A stretch of DNA of 64,000 bases, from assembly GCA_036723975.1 (NCBI GenBank), contig DAIMGJ010000006.1, positions 56,538-120,537 of the forward strand, written 5' to 3'. Below the pieces are notes generated by a model. The model made no database searches. It was not told where the DNA came from and saw only the letters and a list, made by a program, of their open reading frames with translations. Positions 43,870 to 53,700 of this stretch are shown in pieces. Both the position numbers and the translations under genes were made by a program. Every line of letters begins with the position of its first letter. Position 1 is the first letter of the stretch. The DNA comes from JAILEN01 sp036723975 (lineage in GTDB: Bacteria; Bacillota; Clostridia; Lachnospirales; Lachnospiraceae).

Positions 43870-44697
43870 ATGGGATTCTTTAAAGAATTTAAAGAAGATT
43901 TTTCCGAAGCTGTGGATGAATTAATCCCCGGCGGCGAAAATTTAAAAGATGAGCCTGCTGATAATGTGATTATTGGCGCAGTTGAGCAGGATGTGGATGT
44001 TAATTCCGAACTTTCAAAGTTAGACGGCTTATTGGAAAAGGCATCAAAGAAGGTTGAAGATTCAGAATCTATGGTCGCACCAAAGGTTACATCATCTGCT
44101 GATTTTGCGAAGGAAAACGTTCGCAAAGAAAGACCTAAGACAGAAGAAATGGTTTCATCATATACGGAGGAAATAAAAATGGATACAAATGATAGTTTAG
44201 AATTGGAAAAGGCAGCATCTATTATTAATAATGTTATGGGAAGCGCACCTGTTTCCGATGAAAATGCAGTTATTACAAAGGGCATGAAGATTACCGGTGA
44301 TTTGGAGTCTACAGGTTCTATTGATGTAGAGGGAAGCATTGAGGGTAATGTAAAATGTAACGGAAAGTTAACAATTACCGGTATGGTAAAAGGTAACAGC
44401 ATTTCCTCTGAGTTCTTTGCTGATAACGCTAAGATTGAAGGTGAAGTTTCTACTTCCGGTACCGTTAAGATTGGTGTTGGTTCTGTAGTAATTGGCAATA
44501 TCTCTGCTACAAGCGCAGTTATCGCCGGAGCAGTTAAGGGTGATATTGATGTTCAGGGACCGGTAGTTGTAGATACATCTGCAGTTGTTATGGGTAACAT
44601 CAAGTCTCGTTCCGTTCAGATTAACAACGGTGCTGTTATTGAAGGTTTCTGTTCACAGGCTTATGCAGAAGTAGACGTAGCTTCTGTATTTAACTAA
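43870..44697 (+). CDS. bactofilin (polymer-forming cytoskeletal protein)
   Basis: 275 residues. The C-terminal bactofilin (DUF583) domain runs from ~residue 135, built of short beta-helix repeats such as GSIDVEGSIEGNVKCNGKLT. The N-terminal ~130 residues (MGFFKEFKEDFSEAVDEL...) are acidic and unlike a usual short bactofilin tail. Bactofilins polymerise without nucleotide and recruit cell-wall enzymes, so the adjacent deacetylase is a candidate client. An internal in-frame ATG at 44179 has its own GGAGG and would yield a 172-residue form containing the whole polymerising domain. GGAGG precedes ATG 43870. Confidence 0.92.
   Translation: MGFFKEFKEDFSEAVDELIPGGENLKDEPADNVIIGAVEQDVDVNSELSKLDGLLEKASKKVEDSESMVAPKVTSSADFAKENVRKERPKTEEMVSSYTEEIKMDTNDSLELEKAASIINNVMGSAPVSDENAVITKGMKITGDLESTGSIDVEGSIEGNVKCNGKLTITGMVKGNSISSEFFADNAKIEGEVSTSGTVKIGVGSVVIGNISATSAVIAGAVKGDIDVQGPVVVDTSAVVMGNIKSRSVQINNGAVIEGFCSQAYAEVDVASVFN
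44166..44181 (+). promoter_or_regulatory. internal ribosome site and start within the bactofilin gene
   Basis: GGAGG (44166-44170) then 8 nt then ATG at 44179, in frame with the bactofilin (codon 104). It is as strong as the sites at real gene starts here and just precedes the bactofilin domain. Confidence 0.45.
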
Positions 44698-44709
44698 GAT
44701 GGAGCAGTT

Positions 44710-45405
44710 ATGAGTCGTATATTATTAAAATTATCCGGTGAAGCTTTGGCCGGAGAAAAGAAAACCGGTTTTGATGAAGCGAGCTGTTTAAAGGTTGCTA
44801 ATCAGGTAAAGAACATCATTGAAGCCGGTAATGAAGTTGCTATTGTTATCGGAGGCGGCAATTTCTGGCGAGGAAGAACTTCCGAAACCATTGACCGCAC
44901 AAAAGCCGATCAAATCGGAATGCTTGCAACAGTTATGAATTGCCTTTATGTATCCGAAATTTTCCGCTCAGTAGGATTAAAGACAGAAATCATGACTCCC
45001 TTTGCTTGCGGATCCTTTACAAAACTTTTTTCTAAGGATTTGGCAAATGAATGCTTTGCAGAAAAGAAAGTATGCTTCTTTGCCGGCGGTACAGGACATC
45101 CATATTTTTCCACTGATACTTGTACCACACTTCGTGCAATTGAAATTGAAGCAGATTATATTTTGCTTGCAAAGGCTGTTGACGGTATTTACGATTCCGA
45201 TCCAAAGGTAAATCCGAATGCAAAACGTTTCGATAAGATTTCTATCGATGAAGTGATAGCCAATAAATTACAGGTAATGGATTTAACCGCTTCCATTATG
45301 TGTATGGAAAACAAAATGCCTCTTTATGTATTTGCATTACAGGAGGAAAACAGTATTATAAAAGCAGTTTCCGGTGAGTTTAACGGGACTGTTGTAACGG
45401 TATAG
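44710..45405 (+). CDS. pyrH: uridylate kinase (UMP kinase)
   Basis: 231 residues. Bacterial UMP kinase of the amino-acid-kinase fold, making UDP for pyrimidine synthesis. Blocks: RILLKLSGEALAG, IVIGGGNFWRGR, the DQIGMLATVMNCLYV stretch and the C-terminal NKMPLYVFAL. It precedes frr, as in nearly all Firmicutes; here the usual tsf-pyrH neighbourhood is interrupted by two envelope genes. Confidence 0.97.
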   Translation: MSRILLKLSGEALAGEKKTGFDEASCLKVANQVKNIIEAGNEVAIVIGGGNFWRGRTSETIDRTKADQIGMLATVMNCLYVSEIFRSVGLKTEIMTPFACGSFTKLFSKDLANECFAEKKVCFFAGGTGHPYFSTDTCTTLRAIEIEADYILLAKAVDGIYDSDPKVNPNAKRFDKISIDEVIANKLQVMDLTASIMCMENKMPLYVFALQEENSIIKAVSGEFNGTVVTV

Positions 45406-45416
45406 GAGGGATTAGT

Positions 45417-45968
45417 TTGGACGAAAGATTATTACCATATGATGAGAAAATGACCAAGTCGTTAGAATCTTTGGCCAATGAATATACAACCATTCGTGCC
45501 GGAAGAGCAAATCCTCATGTATTGGACAATGTAATGGTTGATTATTACGGAGCTCCTTCCAATATCCAGTCGGTAGCAAACGTTTCCGTTCCGGAGCCGA
45601 GATTGATTCAGATTGCTCCATGGGAACCATCTATGTTAAAAGAAATCGAGAAAGCGATTTTAACAAGTGATATCGGCATCAATCCGACAAACGACGGAAA
45701 AGTTATTCGTCTTGTATTTCCGGAACTTACGGAAGATCGTCGTAAAGAACTTGCAAAAGATGTAAAAAAACGTGGTGAAAATGCGAAAGTTGCCATCCGC
45801 AATATTCGCAGAGATGCAAACGATTCTTTTAAAAAGCTTTCAAAAGATGATATTTCCGAGGACGAAATCAAAGAGTTGGAGAACGAGGTTCAAAAACTTA
45901 CAGATAAATACATTGCAAAAATCGATGATGCGATTGATGCGAAATCCAAAGAAATCATGACGGTTTAA
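45417..45968 (+). CDS. frr: ribosome recycling factor
   Basis: 183 residues. RRF splits post-termination ribosomes with EF-G. Diagnostic blocks are YTTIRAGRANPHVLD and PELTEDRRKELAKDVKKRGENAKVAIRNIRRDAN. The start is TTG 45417, 6 nt after AGGAGGG; the length then matches the family. It follows pyrH after 11 nt. Confidence 0.97.
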   Translation: MDERLLPYDEKMTKSLESLANEYTTIRAGRANPHVLDNVMVDYYGAPSNIQSVANVSVPEPRLIQIAPWEPSMLKEIEKAILTSDIGINPTNDGKVIRLVFPELTEDRRKELAKDVKKRGENAKVAIRNIRRDANDSFKKLSKDDISEDEIKELENEVQKLTDKYIAKIDDAIDAKSKEIMTV

Positions 45969-45976
45969 GAAAACAT

Positions 45977-46007
45977 AAGAGTTTCGCAGTTGCGAAACTC
46001 TTTTTTT
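45977..46007 (+). terminator. intrinsic terminator between frr and uppS
   Basis: 9-bp perfect stem GAGTTTCGC/GCGAAACTC (45979-45987/45992-46000), AGTT loop, T7 run. The uppS ribosome site follows within 5 nt, so uppS must be read by leak-through or from an upstream promoter; it looks like an attenuator. Confidence 0.85.
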
Positions 46008-46023
46008 ATCAGGAGGAAAAGCC

Positions 46024-46722
46024 ATGGCGGATATTCCAAAACATGTAGCCATAATCTTGGACGGTAACGGTAGATGGGCAAAAAGTAAAGGTATGCCAAG
46101 AACTTACGGGCATACGATTGGAGCAAAAAACGTCGAGCCAATTTGCAAAGCAGCACATAATTTAGGGATTAAATACATTACGTTTTACGCTTTTTCCACA
46201 GAGAACTGGAAACGTCCGGATTCTGAAGTCTCTGCGTTGATGGATTTGCTGGAAAGCTACATGAAAACCTGTAAAAAACTGGCAAAAGACAATGATATGC
46301 GTGTTCGAATTATAGGGGATATTTCAGCTTTTACTCCATCTATGCAGGAAAAAATCAAGGATTTGGAAGAGTATTCCAGGGATTTTACCGGATTAAACAT
46401 GCAAATTGCGCTAAACTACGGAAGCCGTGATGAAATTGTTCGAGCTGTAAACACATATAATAAAGATGTAAGTGAAGGGAAGACATCCGATCCGCTAACG
46501 GAAGAAGTGCTTTCTTCTTATTTGGATACAAAAGACATTCCGGATCCGGATCTTATGATCCGCACCAGCGGAGAACAGCGACTTTCCAATTTTCTTTTAT
46601 GGCAGCTTGCATATTCCGAATTCTATTTTACGGAAGTACCATGGCCGGATTTCCATGAAAAGGAATTAAAAGAAGCGGTAGATGCATATATGAATCGTGA
46701 CCGTAGATACGGAAAAGTATAA
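46024..46722 (+). CDS. uppS: undecaprenyl diphosphate synthase (cis-prenyltransferase)
   Basis: 232 residues. It makes C55 lipid carrier diphosphate for cell-wall synthesis by adding isoprene units to farnesyl diphosphate. Family motifs: VAIILDGNGRWAKSKGMPRTYGH with catalytic D13, FYAFSTENWKRP, and DLMIRTSGEQRLSNFLLWQ with TEVPWPDF. AGGAGG precedes ATG 46024. Confidence 0.97.
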   Translation: MADIPKHVAIILDGNGRWAKSKGMPRTYGHTIGAKNVEPICKAAHNLGIKYITFYAFSTENWKRPDSEVSALMDLLESYMKTCKKLAKDNDMRVRIIGDISAFTPSMQEKIKDLEEYSRDFTGLNMQIALNYGSRDEIVRAVNTYNKDVSEGKTSDPLTEEVLSSYLDTKDIPDPDLMIRTSGEQRLSNFLLWQLAYSEFYFTEVPWPDFHEKELKEAVDAYMNRDRRYGKV

Positions 46723-46732
46723 GGAGTTTTTT

Positions 46733-47533
46733 ATGTTTAAAACCAGATTGTTATCAGGCATTGTCCTCGTTATTTTAGCATTGGCGTTGATTATTACAGG
46801 AGGTCCTGTTTTACTTTTTTCAACGTTATTTATTTCTTTAATCGGTTTATTCGAGTTTTATCGAGTATTTGGCATTCATAACCATTCATTGGGATATGTG
46901 GGCTATATCGGAACCGCATTGTATTACGGAACAATTTCCTACTTACCTCATGAACTCTTAATTCCTGTTATTATCGGAATATTGATTGTGTTGTTGGCCT
47001 TTTATGTATTCCGATATCCAAAGTATGAAGTAAAAGAGTTTATGGCTTCCTTTTTCGGAGTGTTTTATGTAGGAGTTATGCTTTCCTATATTTATCAGAC
47101 CCGTATGATCGATGGAAAAGGTGCTTATCTTGTTTGGCTTATTTTCTTATGTTCTTGGGGGTGCGATACTTGTGCCTACTGTGTGGGAGTTTTATTCGGT
47201 AAGCACAAAATGGCTCCTGTATTAAGCCCAAAGAAATCTATCGAAGGCGCTGTCGGCGGAGTTGTGGGCAGTGGACTTTTAACACTTTTATATACCTATA
47301 TTTTCCGTGCCCAGATGAATATTGAAACGAGAGAGATGGTGATTTTAAGTTTGGGAGCATGCGTCGGTGCTTTAATTTCCATGATCGGAGATTTGGCTGC
47401 ATCCGCAATCAAACGAAACAGCGGAATTAAAGATTACGGAAAACTGATTCCCGGTCACGGTGGAATTTTGGACCGGTTTGACAGTGTAATTATTACCGCA
47501 CCGATTATCTTTTATTTGGGAGGCTTCATTTGA
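46733..47533 (+). CDS. cdsA: phosphatidate cytidylyltransferase
   Basis: 266-residue integral membrane enzyme making CDP-diacylglycerol. About seven hydrophobic helices. The family signature is SAIKRNSGIKDYGKLIPGHGGILDRFDS, in the C-terminal quarter, preceded by LSPKKSIEGAVGG. I place the start at ATG 46733 (AAGGAG 6 nt upstream) rather than an upstream in-frame codon within uppS. The TGA stop overlaps the dxr TTG start. Confidence 0.95.
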   Translation: MFKTRLLSGIVLVILALALIITGGPVLLFSTLFISLIGLFEFYRVFGIHNHSLGYVGYIGTALYYGTISYLPHELLIPVIIGILIVLLAFYVFRYPKYEVKEFMASFFGVFYVGVMLSYIYQTRMIDGKGAYLVWLIFLCSWGCDTCAYCVGVLFGKHKMAPVLSPKKSIEGAVGGVVGSGLLTLLYTYIFRAQMNIETREMVILSLGACVGALISMIGDLAASAIKRNSGIKDYGKLIPGHGGILDRFDSVIITAPIIFYLGGFI

Positions 47534-48672
47534 AAAATATAGCGATTTTGGGTTCCACCGGTTCCATCGGTACCCAGACATTATCCATTGTAGATGAAAA
47601 AAATGATTTAAATGTGGTTGCTTTAACTTGCGGAAAGAATATTTCTTTGATGGAACAACAGGCAAAGAAATACAAACCAGAAATAATTTGTGTATCCGAC
47701 GAATCAGATGCCAAGATCTTAAAAGAGCGATTGGCGAATTATGATATCCGGGTAGTCTTTGGGATGGAAGGCCTTATCGAAGCTGCTACTGTAAACAGTG
47801 CGGATATTGTGGTTACCGCCATTGTAGGTATGATTGGTATTCGTCCCACCATCGCAGCAATAGAAGCAGGAAAAGATATTGCACTTGCAAACAAAGAAAC
47901 TCTTGTGTGTGCCGGACATATAATTATGCCTTTGGCAAAGGAAAAAAATGTAAAGATTCTTCCGGTAGACAGCGAGCATTCTGCAATTTTCCAGTCTTTA
48001 CAAGGCTCAAAGGGTGCAAAAATCGAAAAGATTTTACTTACTGCATCCGGCGGACCTTTTCGAGGAAAAACCTATGAAGAGCTGGAAAATGTTACAGTAG
48101 AAGATGCTTTGAAGCATCCGAATTGGACCATGGGAAAGAAGATTACCATTGATTCCGCCACTATGATTAATAAAGGTTTGGAAGTAATGGAAGCCAAGTG
48201 GCTGTTTGATGTACCCATCAGCCGAATTCAGGTAACGGTTCATCCGCAAAGTATTTTGCACTCTGCCGTTGAATTTGAAGACGGAGCCATTATCGGACAA
48301 ATGGGAACACCGGATATGCGTCTTCCGATTCTATATGCATTATATTATCCAAACAGACAGCCTTTAAGCGGTGATAAATTGGATTTGTTTGATATTGGTA
48401 CATTAGAGTTCTTGAAGCCCGATTTTGAGACCTTTTTCGGCCTTCAATTAGCGTTTGAAGCCATGAATGCCGGTGGCAATATGCCAACGGTGTTTAATGC
48501 TGCAAATGAAAAGGCCGTTGCACTGTTTTTGGATAAAAAGATTTCATTTTTACAGATTCCGGAAATAATCGGAAGCGCTATGGCAGAAGTAGATTATATT
48601 AAATCTCCGAATTTGGATGATATTCTTTCTACCGAACAAGCAACATACGAGTTTATTTCAACGATTATATAA
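47530..48672 (+). CDS. dxr: 1-deoxy-D-xylulose 5-phosphate reductoisomerase
   Basis: 380 residues; second step of the non-mevalonate (MEP) isoprenoid pathway. NADPH-binding ILGSTGSIGTQTL is at the N terminus. ALANKETLVCAG, PVDSEHSAIFQ and LTASGGPFRGK carry substrate and metal ligands. The start is TTG 47530, with GGGAGG 6 nt upstream, overlapping the cdsA stop by 4 nt. Together with ispG below it commits the cell to the MEP pathway. Confidence 0.97.
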   Translation: MKNIAILGSTGSIGTQTLSIVDEKNDLNVVALTCGKNISLMEQQAKKYKPEIICVSDESDAKILKERLANYDIRVVFGMEGLIEAATVNSADIVVTAIVGMIGIRPTIAAIEAGKDIALANKETLVCAGHIIMPLAKEKNVKILPVDSEHSAIFQSLQGSKGAKIEKILLTASGGPFRGKTYEELENVTVEDALKHPNWTMGKKITIDSATMINKGLEVMEAKWLFDVPISRIQVTVHPQSILHSAVEFEDGAIIGQMGTPDMRLPILYALYYPNRQPLSGDKLDLFDIGTLEFLKPDFETFFGLQLAFEAMNAGGNMPTVFNAANEKAVALFLDKKISFLQIPEIIGSAMAEVDYIKSPNLDDILSTEQATYEFISTII

Positions 48673-48687
48673 CAGGAGAACTATCCA

Positions 48688-49719
48688 ATGAGCATCATTG
48701 TTGCCATACTGATTTTTAGTTTTATCATTATATTTCATGAATTGGGCCACTTTCTTTTTGCAAAAGCCTTTGACGTCAAAGTAAACGAATTTACACTTGG
48801 TCTGGGACCCACCATCTTTTCTGTCCAGGGAAAAGAGACCAAATTCTGCTTGAATCTTTTACCTTTCGGTGGAAGCTGCGTGATGGAAGGGGAAGAAGAA
48901 GAAAGTGCGGATGCGCGTGCATTCAACAATAAAAAGCTATGGCAAAAGGCTTTGATTGTATTCGGCGGTCCTTTGTTTAACTTTATTTTGGCCTTTTTAT
49001 TGTCTTTAATCTTCATCGGAAACGTAGGATATGACTCTACAAAGATTGATGAAATAAACCCGGACTATCCGGCCTATAAAGCAGGCTTGGAAGCAGGAGA
49101 TTCCATCATTTCAATTAACGGATTCAATGTCCATTTTTTTAGTGAAATCTCCGTATATAACTTCTTTCATCCCGGTGAGACTTTGGATGTGGTTTATGAA
49201 AGAGCCGGTCAGAAATACGAAACTACAATTACTCCGGAATATAACGAAGAAGCCGGAAGATATATGTTTGGCTTTGTAAAGAATTCCGGAAATACAAAAG
49301 GGAATATCTTAACCACCATTCAGTATTCCTTTTATGAAATTCGTTATCAGATTTATGTGGCCTTACAGGGGCTTAAAATGCTTATTTCCGGTAAACTAAA
49401 TGTATCGGATATGTCAGGACCTGTCGGCATTGTAAAAACCATTGGAGACAATTATACAGAGGCAAGCCACTACGGCATCTTTGTTACGGTTATGCAGATG
49501 ATCAGCATTGCAATTTTGCTTTCCGCAAACCTGGGTGTTATGAATTTGATCCCGATTCCTGCTTTGGATGGCGGAAGATTATTATTCTATCTGGTGGAGG
49601 CCGTAACTCGTAAAAAAATAAGCGAGCGTGTGGAAGCCGGTATCAATTTTGTGGGATTTGCATTATTGATGATATTAATGATTGTTGTTATGATTAGTGA
49701 TATATCAAAGCTTATGTAG
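48688..49719 (+). CDS. rseP: RIP metalloprotease RseP (site-2 protease)
   Basis: 343-residue intramembrane zinc protease. HELGH at residues 17-21 in the first helix holds the zinc ligands and glutamate, and the second metal motif is PIPALDGGRLLFYLVE near residue 290. A PDZ domain lies between (about 110-190). It cleaves membrane-bound regulators and remnant signal peptides. Position between dxr and ispG is conserved in Firmicutes. Confidence 0.95.
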   Translation: MSIIVAILIFSFIIIFHELGHFLFAKAFDVKVNEFTLGLGPTIFSVQGKETKFCLNLLPFGGSCVMEGEEEESADARAFNNKKLWQKALIVFGGPLFNFILAFLLSLIFIGNVGYDSTKIDEINPDYPAYKAGLEAGDSIISINGFNVHFFSEISVYNFFHPGETLDVVYERAGQKYETTITPEYNEEAGRYMFGFVKNSGNTKGNILTTIQYSFYEIRYQIYVALQGLKMLISGKLNVSDMSGPVGIVKTIGDNYTEASHYGIFVTVMQMISIAILLSANLGVMNLIPIPALDGGRLLFYLVEAVTRKKISERVEAGINFVGFALLMILMIVVMISDISKLM

Positions 49720-49729
49720 GGGTATTCTA

Positions 49730-50788
49730 ATGAGAATGAAAACAAAAGAAATCCATATCGGAAACAGAGTAATCGGCGGAGATAATCCAATCTTAATACA
49801 GTCTATGACAAACACAAAAACCGAAGATGTGGCAGCAACAGTTGCACAGATTTGGGAATTGGAAAAAGCCGGATGTGAGATCATACGTTGTGCCGTGCCT
49901 ACTATGGAGGCTGCAAAAGCACTTTCTGATATTAAAAGACAGATCCATATTCCTTTGGTTGCAGATATCCATTTTGATTATCGTTTAGCTTTGGCTGCCA
50001 TTGAAAACGGAGCTGACAAGATTCGTATCAATCCCGGAAATATTGGTTCCACTGATCGCATCAAAGCTGTTGTGGATGCATGTAAAGAAAAAAATATTCC
50101 AATTCGCGTCGGCGTAAATTCCGGTTCTTTGGAAAAAGAATTGGTTGAAAAATATAACGGTGTTACCGCTGAAGGATTGGTAGAATCCGCATTGGATAAA
50201 GTCAAAATCATTGAGGATTTGGGATACGAGAATCTGGTCATAAGCATCAAATCTTCGGATGTTATGATGTGTGTAAAAGCCCATGAACTGATTTCTGCAA
50301 AGACGACTTATCCACTTCATGTTGGAATTACAGAATCCGGAACTCTTAGAAGCGGCACCATTAAATCATCTGCAGGATTAGCTATGATATTACATCAGGG
50401 CATCGGCGATACCATTCGTGTGTCTTTGACCGGCGCACCGATTGAAGAAGTCTATACAGCAAAGGCGATTTTAAAGACCTTGAACCTTCGCAAAGGTGGA
50501 ATAGAAGTTGTTTCCTGTCCGACTTGCGGACGCACCCAGATTGATTTGATTACTTTAGCCAACAAAGTAGAAGCCATGGTTTCAGAAATTGATTTGGATG
50601 ATGTAAAAGTTGCCGTTATGGGATGCGTGGTAAACGGTCCCGGCGAGGCAAAAGAAGCAGATATCGGTATTGCGGGCGGTATCGGCGAAGGGCTGTTAAT
50701 CAAGCATGGAGAAGTAATAAGAAAACTTCCCGAAGATGAATTGTTAAATGCCTTAAAAGAAGAATTATTACACTGGGAGAAGCATTAA
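49730..50788 (+). CDS. ispG: 4-hydroxy-3-methylbut-2-enyl diphosphate synthase (flavodoxin type)
   Basis: 352 residues; penultimate MEP-pathway enzyme with a 4Fe-4S cluster. The TIM-barrel part begins IGGDNPILIQSMTNT. Cluster ligands are the two cysteines in SCPTCGRTQ, the cysteine in MGCVVNGPGEAKEADIG and the glutamate there. ATG 49730 with TAGGGG upstream is preferred over an in-frame start inside rseP. Its last base is shared with the polC start. Confidence 0.96.
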   Translation: MRMKTKEIHIGNRVIGGDNPILIQSMTNTKTEDVAATVAQIWELEKAGCEIIRCAVPTMEAAKALSDIKRQIHIPLVADIHFDYRLALAAIENGADKIRINPGNIGSTDRIKAVVDACKEKNIPIRVGVNSGSLEKELVEKYNGVTAEGLVESALDKVKIIEDLGYENLVISIKSSDVMMCVKAHELISAKTTYPLHVGITESGTLRSGTIKSSAGLAMILHQGIGDTIRVSLTGAPIEEVYTAKAILKTLNLRKGGIEVVSCPTCGRTQIDLITLANKVEAMVSEIDLDDVKVAVMGCVVNGPGEAKEADIGIAGGIGEGLLIKHGEVIRKLPEDELLNALKEELLHWEKH

Positions 50789-53700
50789 TGGAAAAAGAAT
50801 TTTTGGAAGTTTTTTCAAAAATTGAAAATACATCTTTGTCACCGATTCTAAAATCTGCAAAGATTTTGCGCATTTCCACCAACAAAACACAGGATAAAAT
50901 GCGCATATATATTAGTTTTTCTTCCGTTGTTCCCAAGAAAACCATTTGGCAATTGGAAGAAGCCATCAAACGTGAATACTTTAACGCTCCGAATATGGAG
51001 GTTCATATTATCGAGTCTTTTCAGCTTTCCGATGTTTATACACCGGAGAGCTTATTTGATATATATAAGGACAGTATTTTTGAAGAAATCAATAAGATTT
51101 CCAGTATCAATCACAGCATTGTAAAAAAAGCTGACTATCGTTTTGAAAACAATAAGATTCATATTTCATTGGAAGATACTGCAGTCGCACATGCCAGAGC
51201 AGAAGAAATTGAACATATTTTTTCTGTAATTTTCCATGACAGATGTAATCAAAATGTAACCATAGATTTGGACTACAAACAGGCCCATTCCTCAAAATAC
51301 AAAAAGCAACAGGATGAAAAAATCGATCGTATGATTGAACATATCATCAAAAACGTTGGTGCAGCATCCGCAAATGAAGTACAGGTAGAAGAAATTCCGG
51401 ATACAAAAGAAGATGCAGCCAAAAAGAAACAGGCTTTGGCAAAAGACATAACGGAAGAAATGGCAGGTCCAAAGATTCGCCCGTTTCGTAAGGAAAATGT
51501 TCCAAATCTTTTATACGGATTCAAATCTATTACAGATGATGTCACCCCCATGAGTGATGTATTTGATGGGATTGGAGATGTGGTATTAAAGGGCGAGATT
51601 TTATCGGTAGACTCTCGTGATGTAAAAAACGAAAAAGCCATTGTAATGTTTACGTTTTCGGATTATACCGATACATTGGAAGGCAAGATTTTTATTCCCC
51701 AGGTTCAAAAAAATGAACTTTTGGGACTTTTGAGCCCGGGCCAATTTATCAAAGTTTATGGAAACGTTTGCTACGATAATTTTTCAAAAGATATCGGATT
51801 AACCCGTATTAAAACGATAGAATCCATTCCGGATTTTCGTATCAAAAGAGAAGATCTTCATGGTGAAAAGCGTGTGGAACTCCATTGCCATACCAAAATG
51901 AGTGACTCAGACGGTGTATCAGATGTCTGTGACATTATCGATCAGGCTGTACATTTTGGACATAAAGCCCTTGCCATTACGGATCACGGTGTTGTTCAGT
52001 CCTTTACAATGGCTGCTCATTCCAAAGCATTGTCAAAACATCCGGATTTTAAACTCTTATATGGATGCGAGGGATATTTGGTAGATGATTCCAAAGACAT
52101 CGTTACAGATTCCAAAGGACAGTCGCTGACAGATTCCTATGTTGTTTTTGACTTGGAAACCACCGGTTTAAATTCCAGCAAATGTAAAATTATTGAAATC
52201 GGTGCGGTTAAATTTGAAAACGGAGCCATTACAGATCGATTTTCCGAATTTGTAAATCCTTTTGAACCTTTGCCGTTTAAGATCATTCAGTTGACCAATA
52301 TTACGGATGAAATGGTTAGAAATGCAGCTCCCATCGAGGAAATCCTTCCAAAATTCCGTGAGTTTTGCAAAGACTCCGTATTGGTTGCACATAATGCGGA
52401 TTTTGATACCGGAGTGATAAAGTCTTGGTGCCGAAAATTATCCATTGATTGGGATTTTACCTATTTGGATACGGTATTTCTTTCGCAATATATGCTTCCG
52501 GAATTAAAACGTTACAAGCTTAATCTTGTGGCAAAGCATTTAAAGATACCATTTGAAGGGCACCACAGAGCTGTAAATGATGCGGAATGTACCGCTTTAA
52601 TTTTCGAAAAATATATCAAAAAACTACGTGACAATCATATATTTAATCTGGATGAATTAAATGAATCCGGTAAGATGACAAAAGAACGTATTGCAAAATC
52701 TCACCCGAATCATGTGATTTTAATTGCGAAAAACGATATCGGTCGAATCAATCTCTATAAACTCGTATCTTTATCACATTTGGAGTACTTTAACGGTTCC
52801 CCAAAGATGGCAAAGAGTTTAATTGAAGAAAACCGTGAAGGTCTTTTAATTGGTTCAGCTTGTGAGCAGGGAGAATTGTATCAGGCAATTTTGCTTGGTA
52901 AATCAAGAGAAGAGATTGTTCGAATTGCCAATTTTTATGATTATTTTGAAATTCAGCCAAACGGAAATAACGCATTTATGCTCCGTGAGGATAAATACGG
53001 CATTGAATCTGAAGAAGATTTAAACGAAATCAATCGAAAGATTGTTGCATTGGGTGAGGAATTGCATAAACCTGTAGTTGCCACCTGTGACGTGCACTTT
53101 TTAAATCCGGAGGATTCCATTTATCGTGCCATTATTATGGCCGGAAAAGGATTTAAGGATGCGGATCAACAAGCCCCCCTTTATTTGCATACTACAGAGG
53201 AAATGCTTTCCGAGTTTTCTTATTTGGGACAGGAAAAAGCAGAAGAAGTAGTTATCAAAAATCCAAATCTCATTGCAGACATGTGCGACTACATTAAACC
53301 CACACGTCCGGATAAAGCTCCGCCAGTTATTGAGAATTCCGATACGGAGCTTCGTGAAATCTGTTATCGTAAAGCCCATGAAATCTACGGAGAGACCCTT
53401 CCGACGATTGTGGAAGAACGCTTGGAGAGAGAATTAAACTCCATTATCAGTAACGGCTATGCCGTAATGTACATCATTGCTCAGAAGCTGGTTTGGAAGT
53501 CCAATGAGGACGGTTATTTGGTTGGTAGCCGTGGATCTGTAGGTTCCTCTTTTGCAGCTACCATGGCCGGTATTACAGAGGTAAATCCCTTAAGCCCTCA
53601 CTATATTTGTCCCAAATGCCATTATGTAGACTTCGATTCGGAAGAAGTAAAACAATATTCCGGTCGTGCCGGAGTGGATATGCCGGACGCAGTTTGTCCA

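Noticed and set aside
43839..44498. 219-codon open frame on the - strand opposite the bactofilin gene
   Set aside because: Its composition (Ser/Pro/Ile runs) is what the complement of the bactofilin gene gives; no ribosome site and no recognisable domain.
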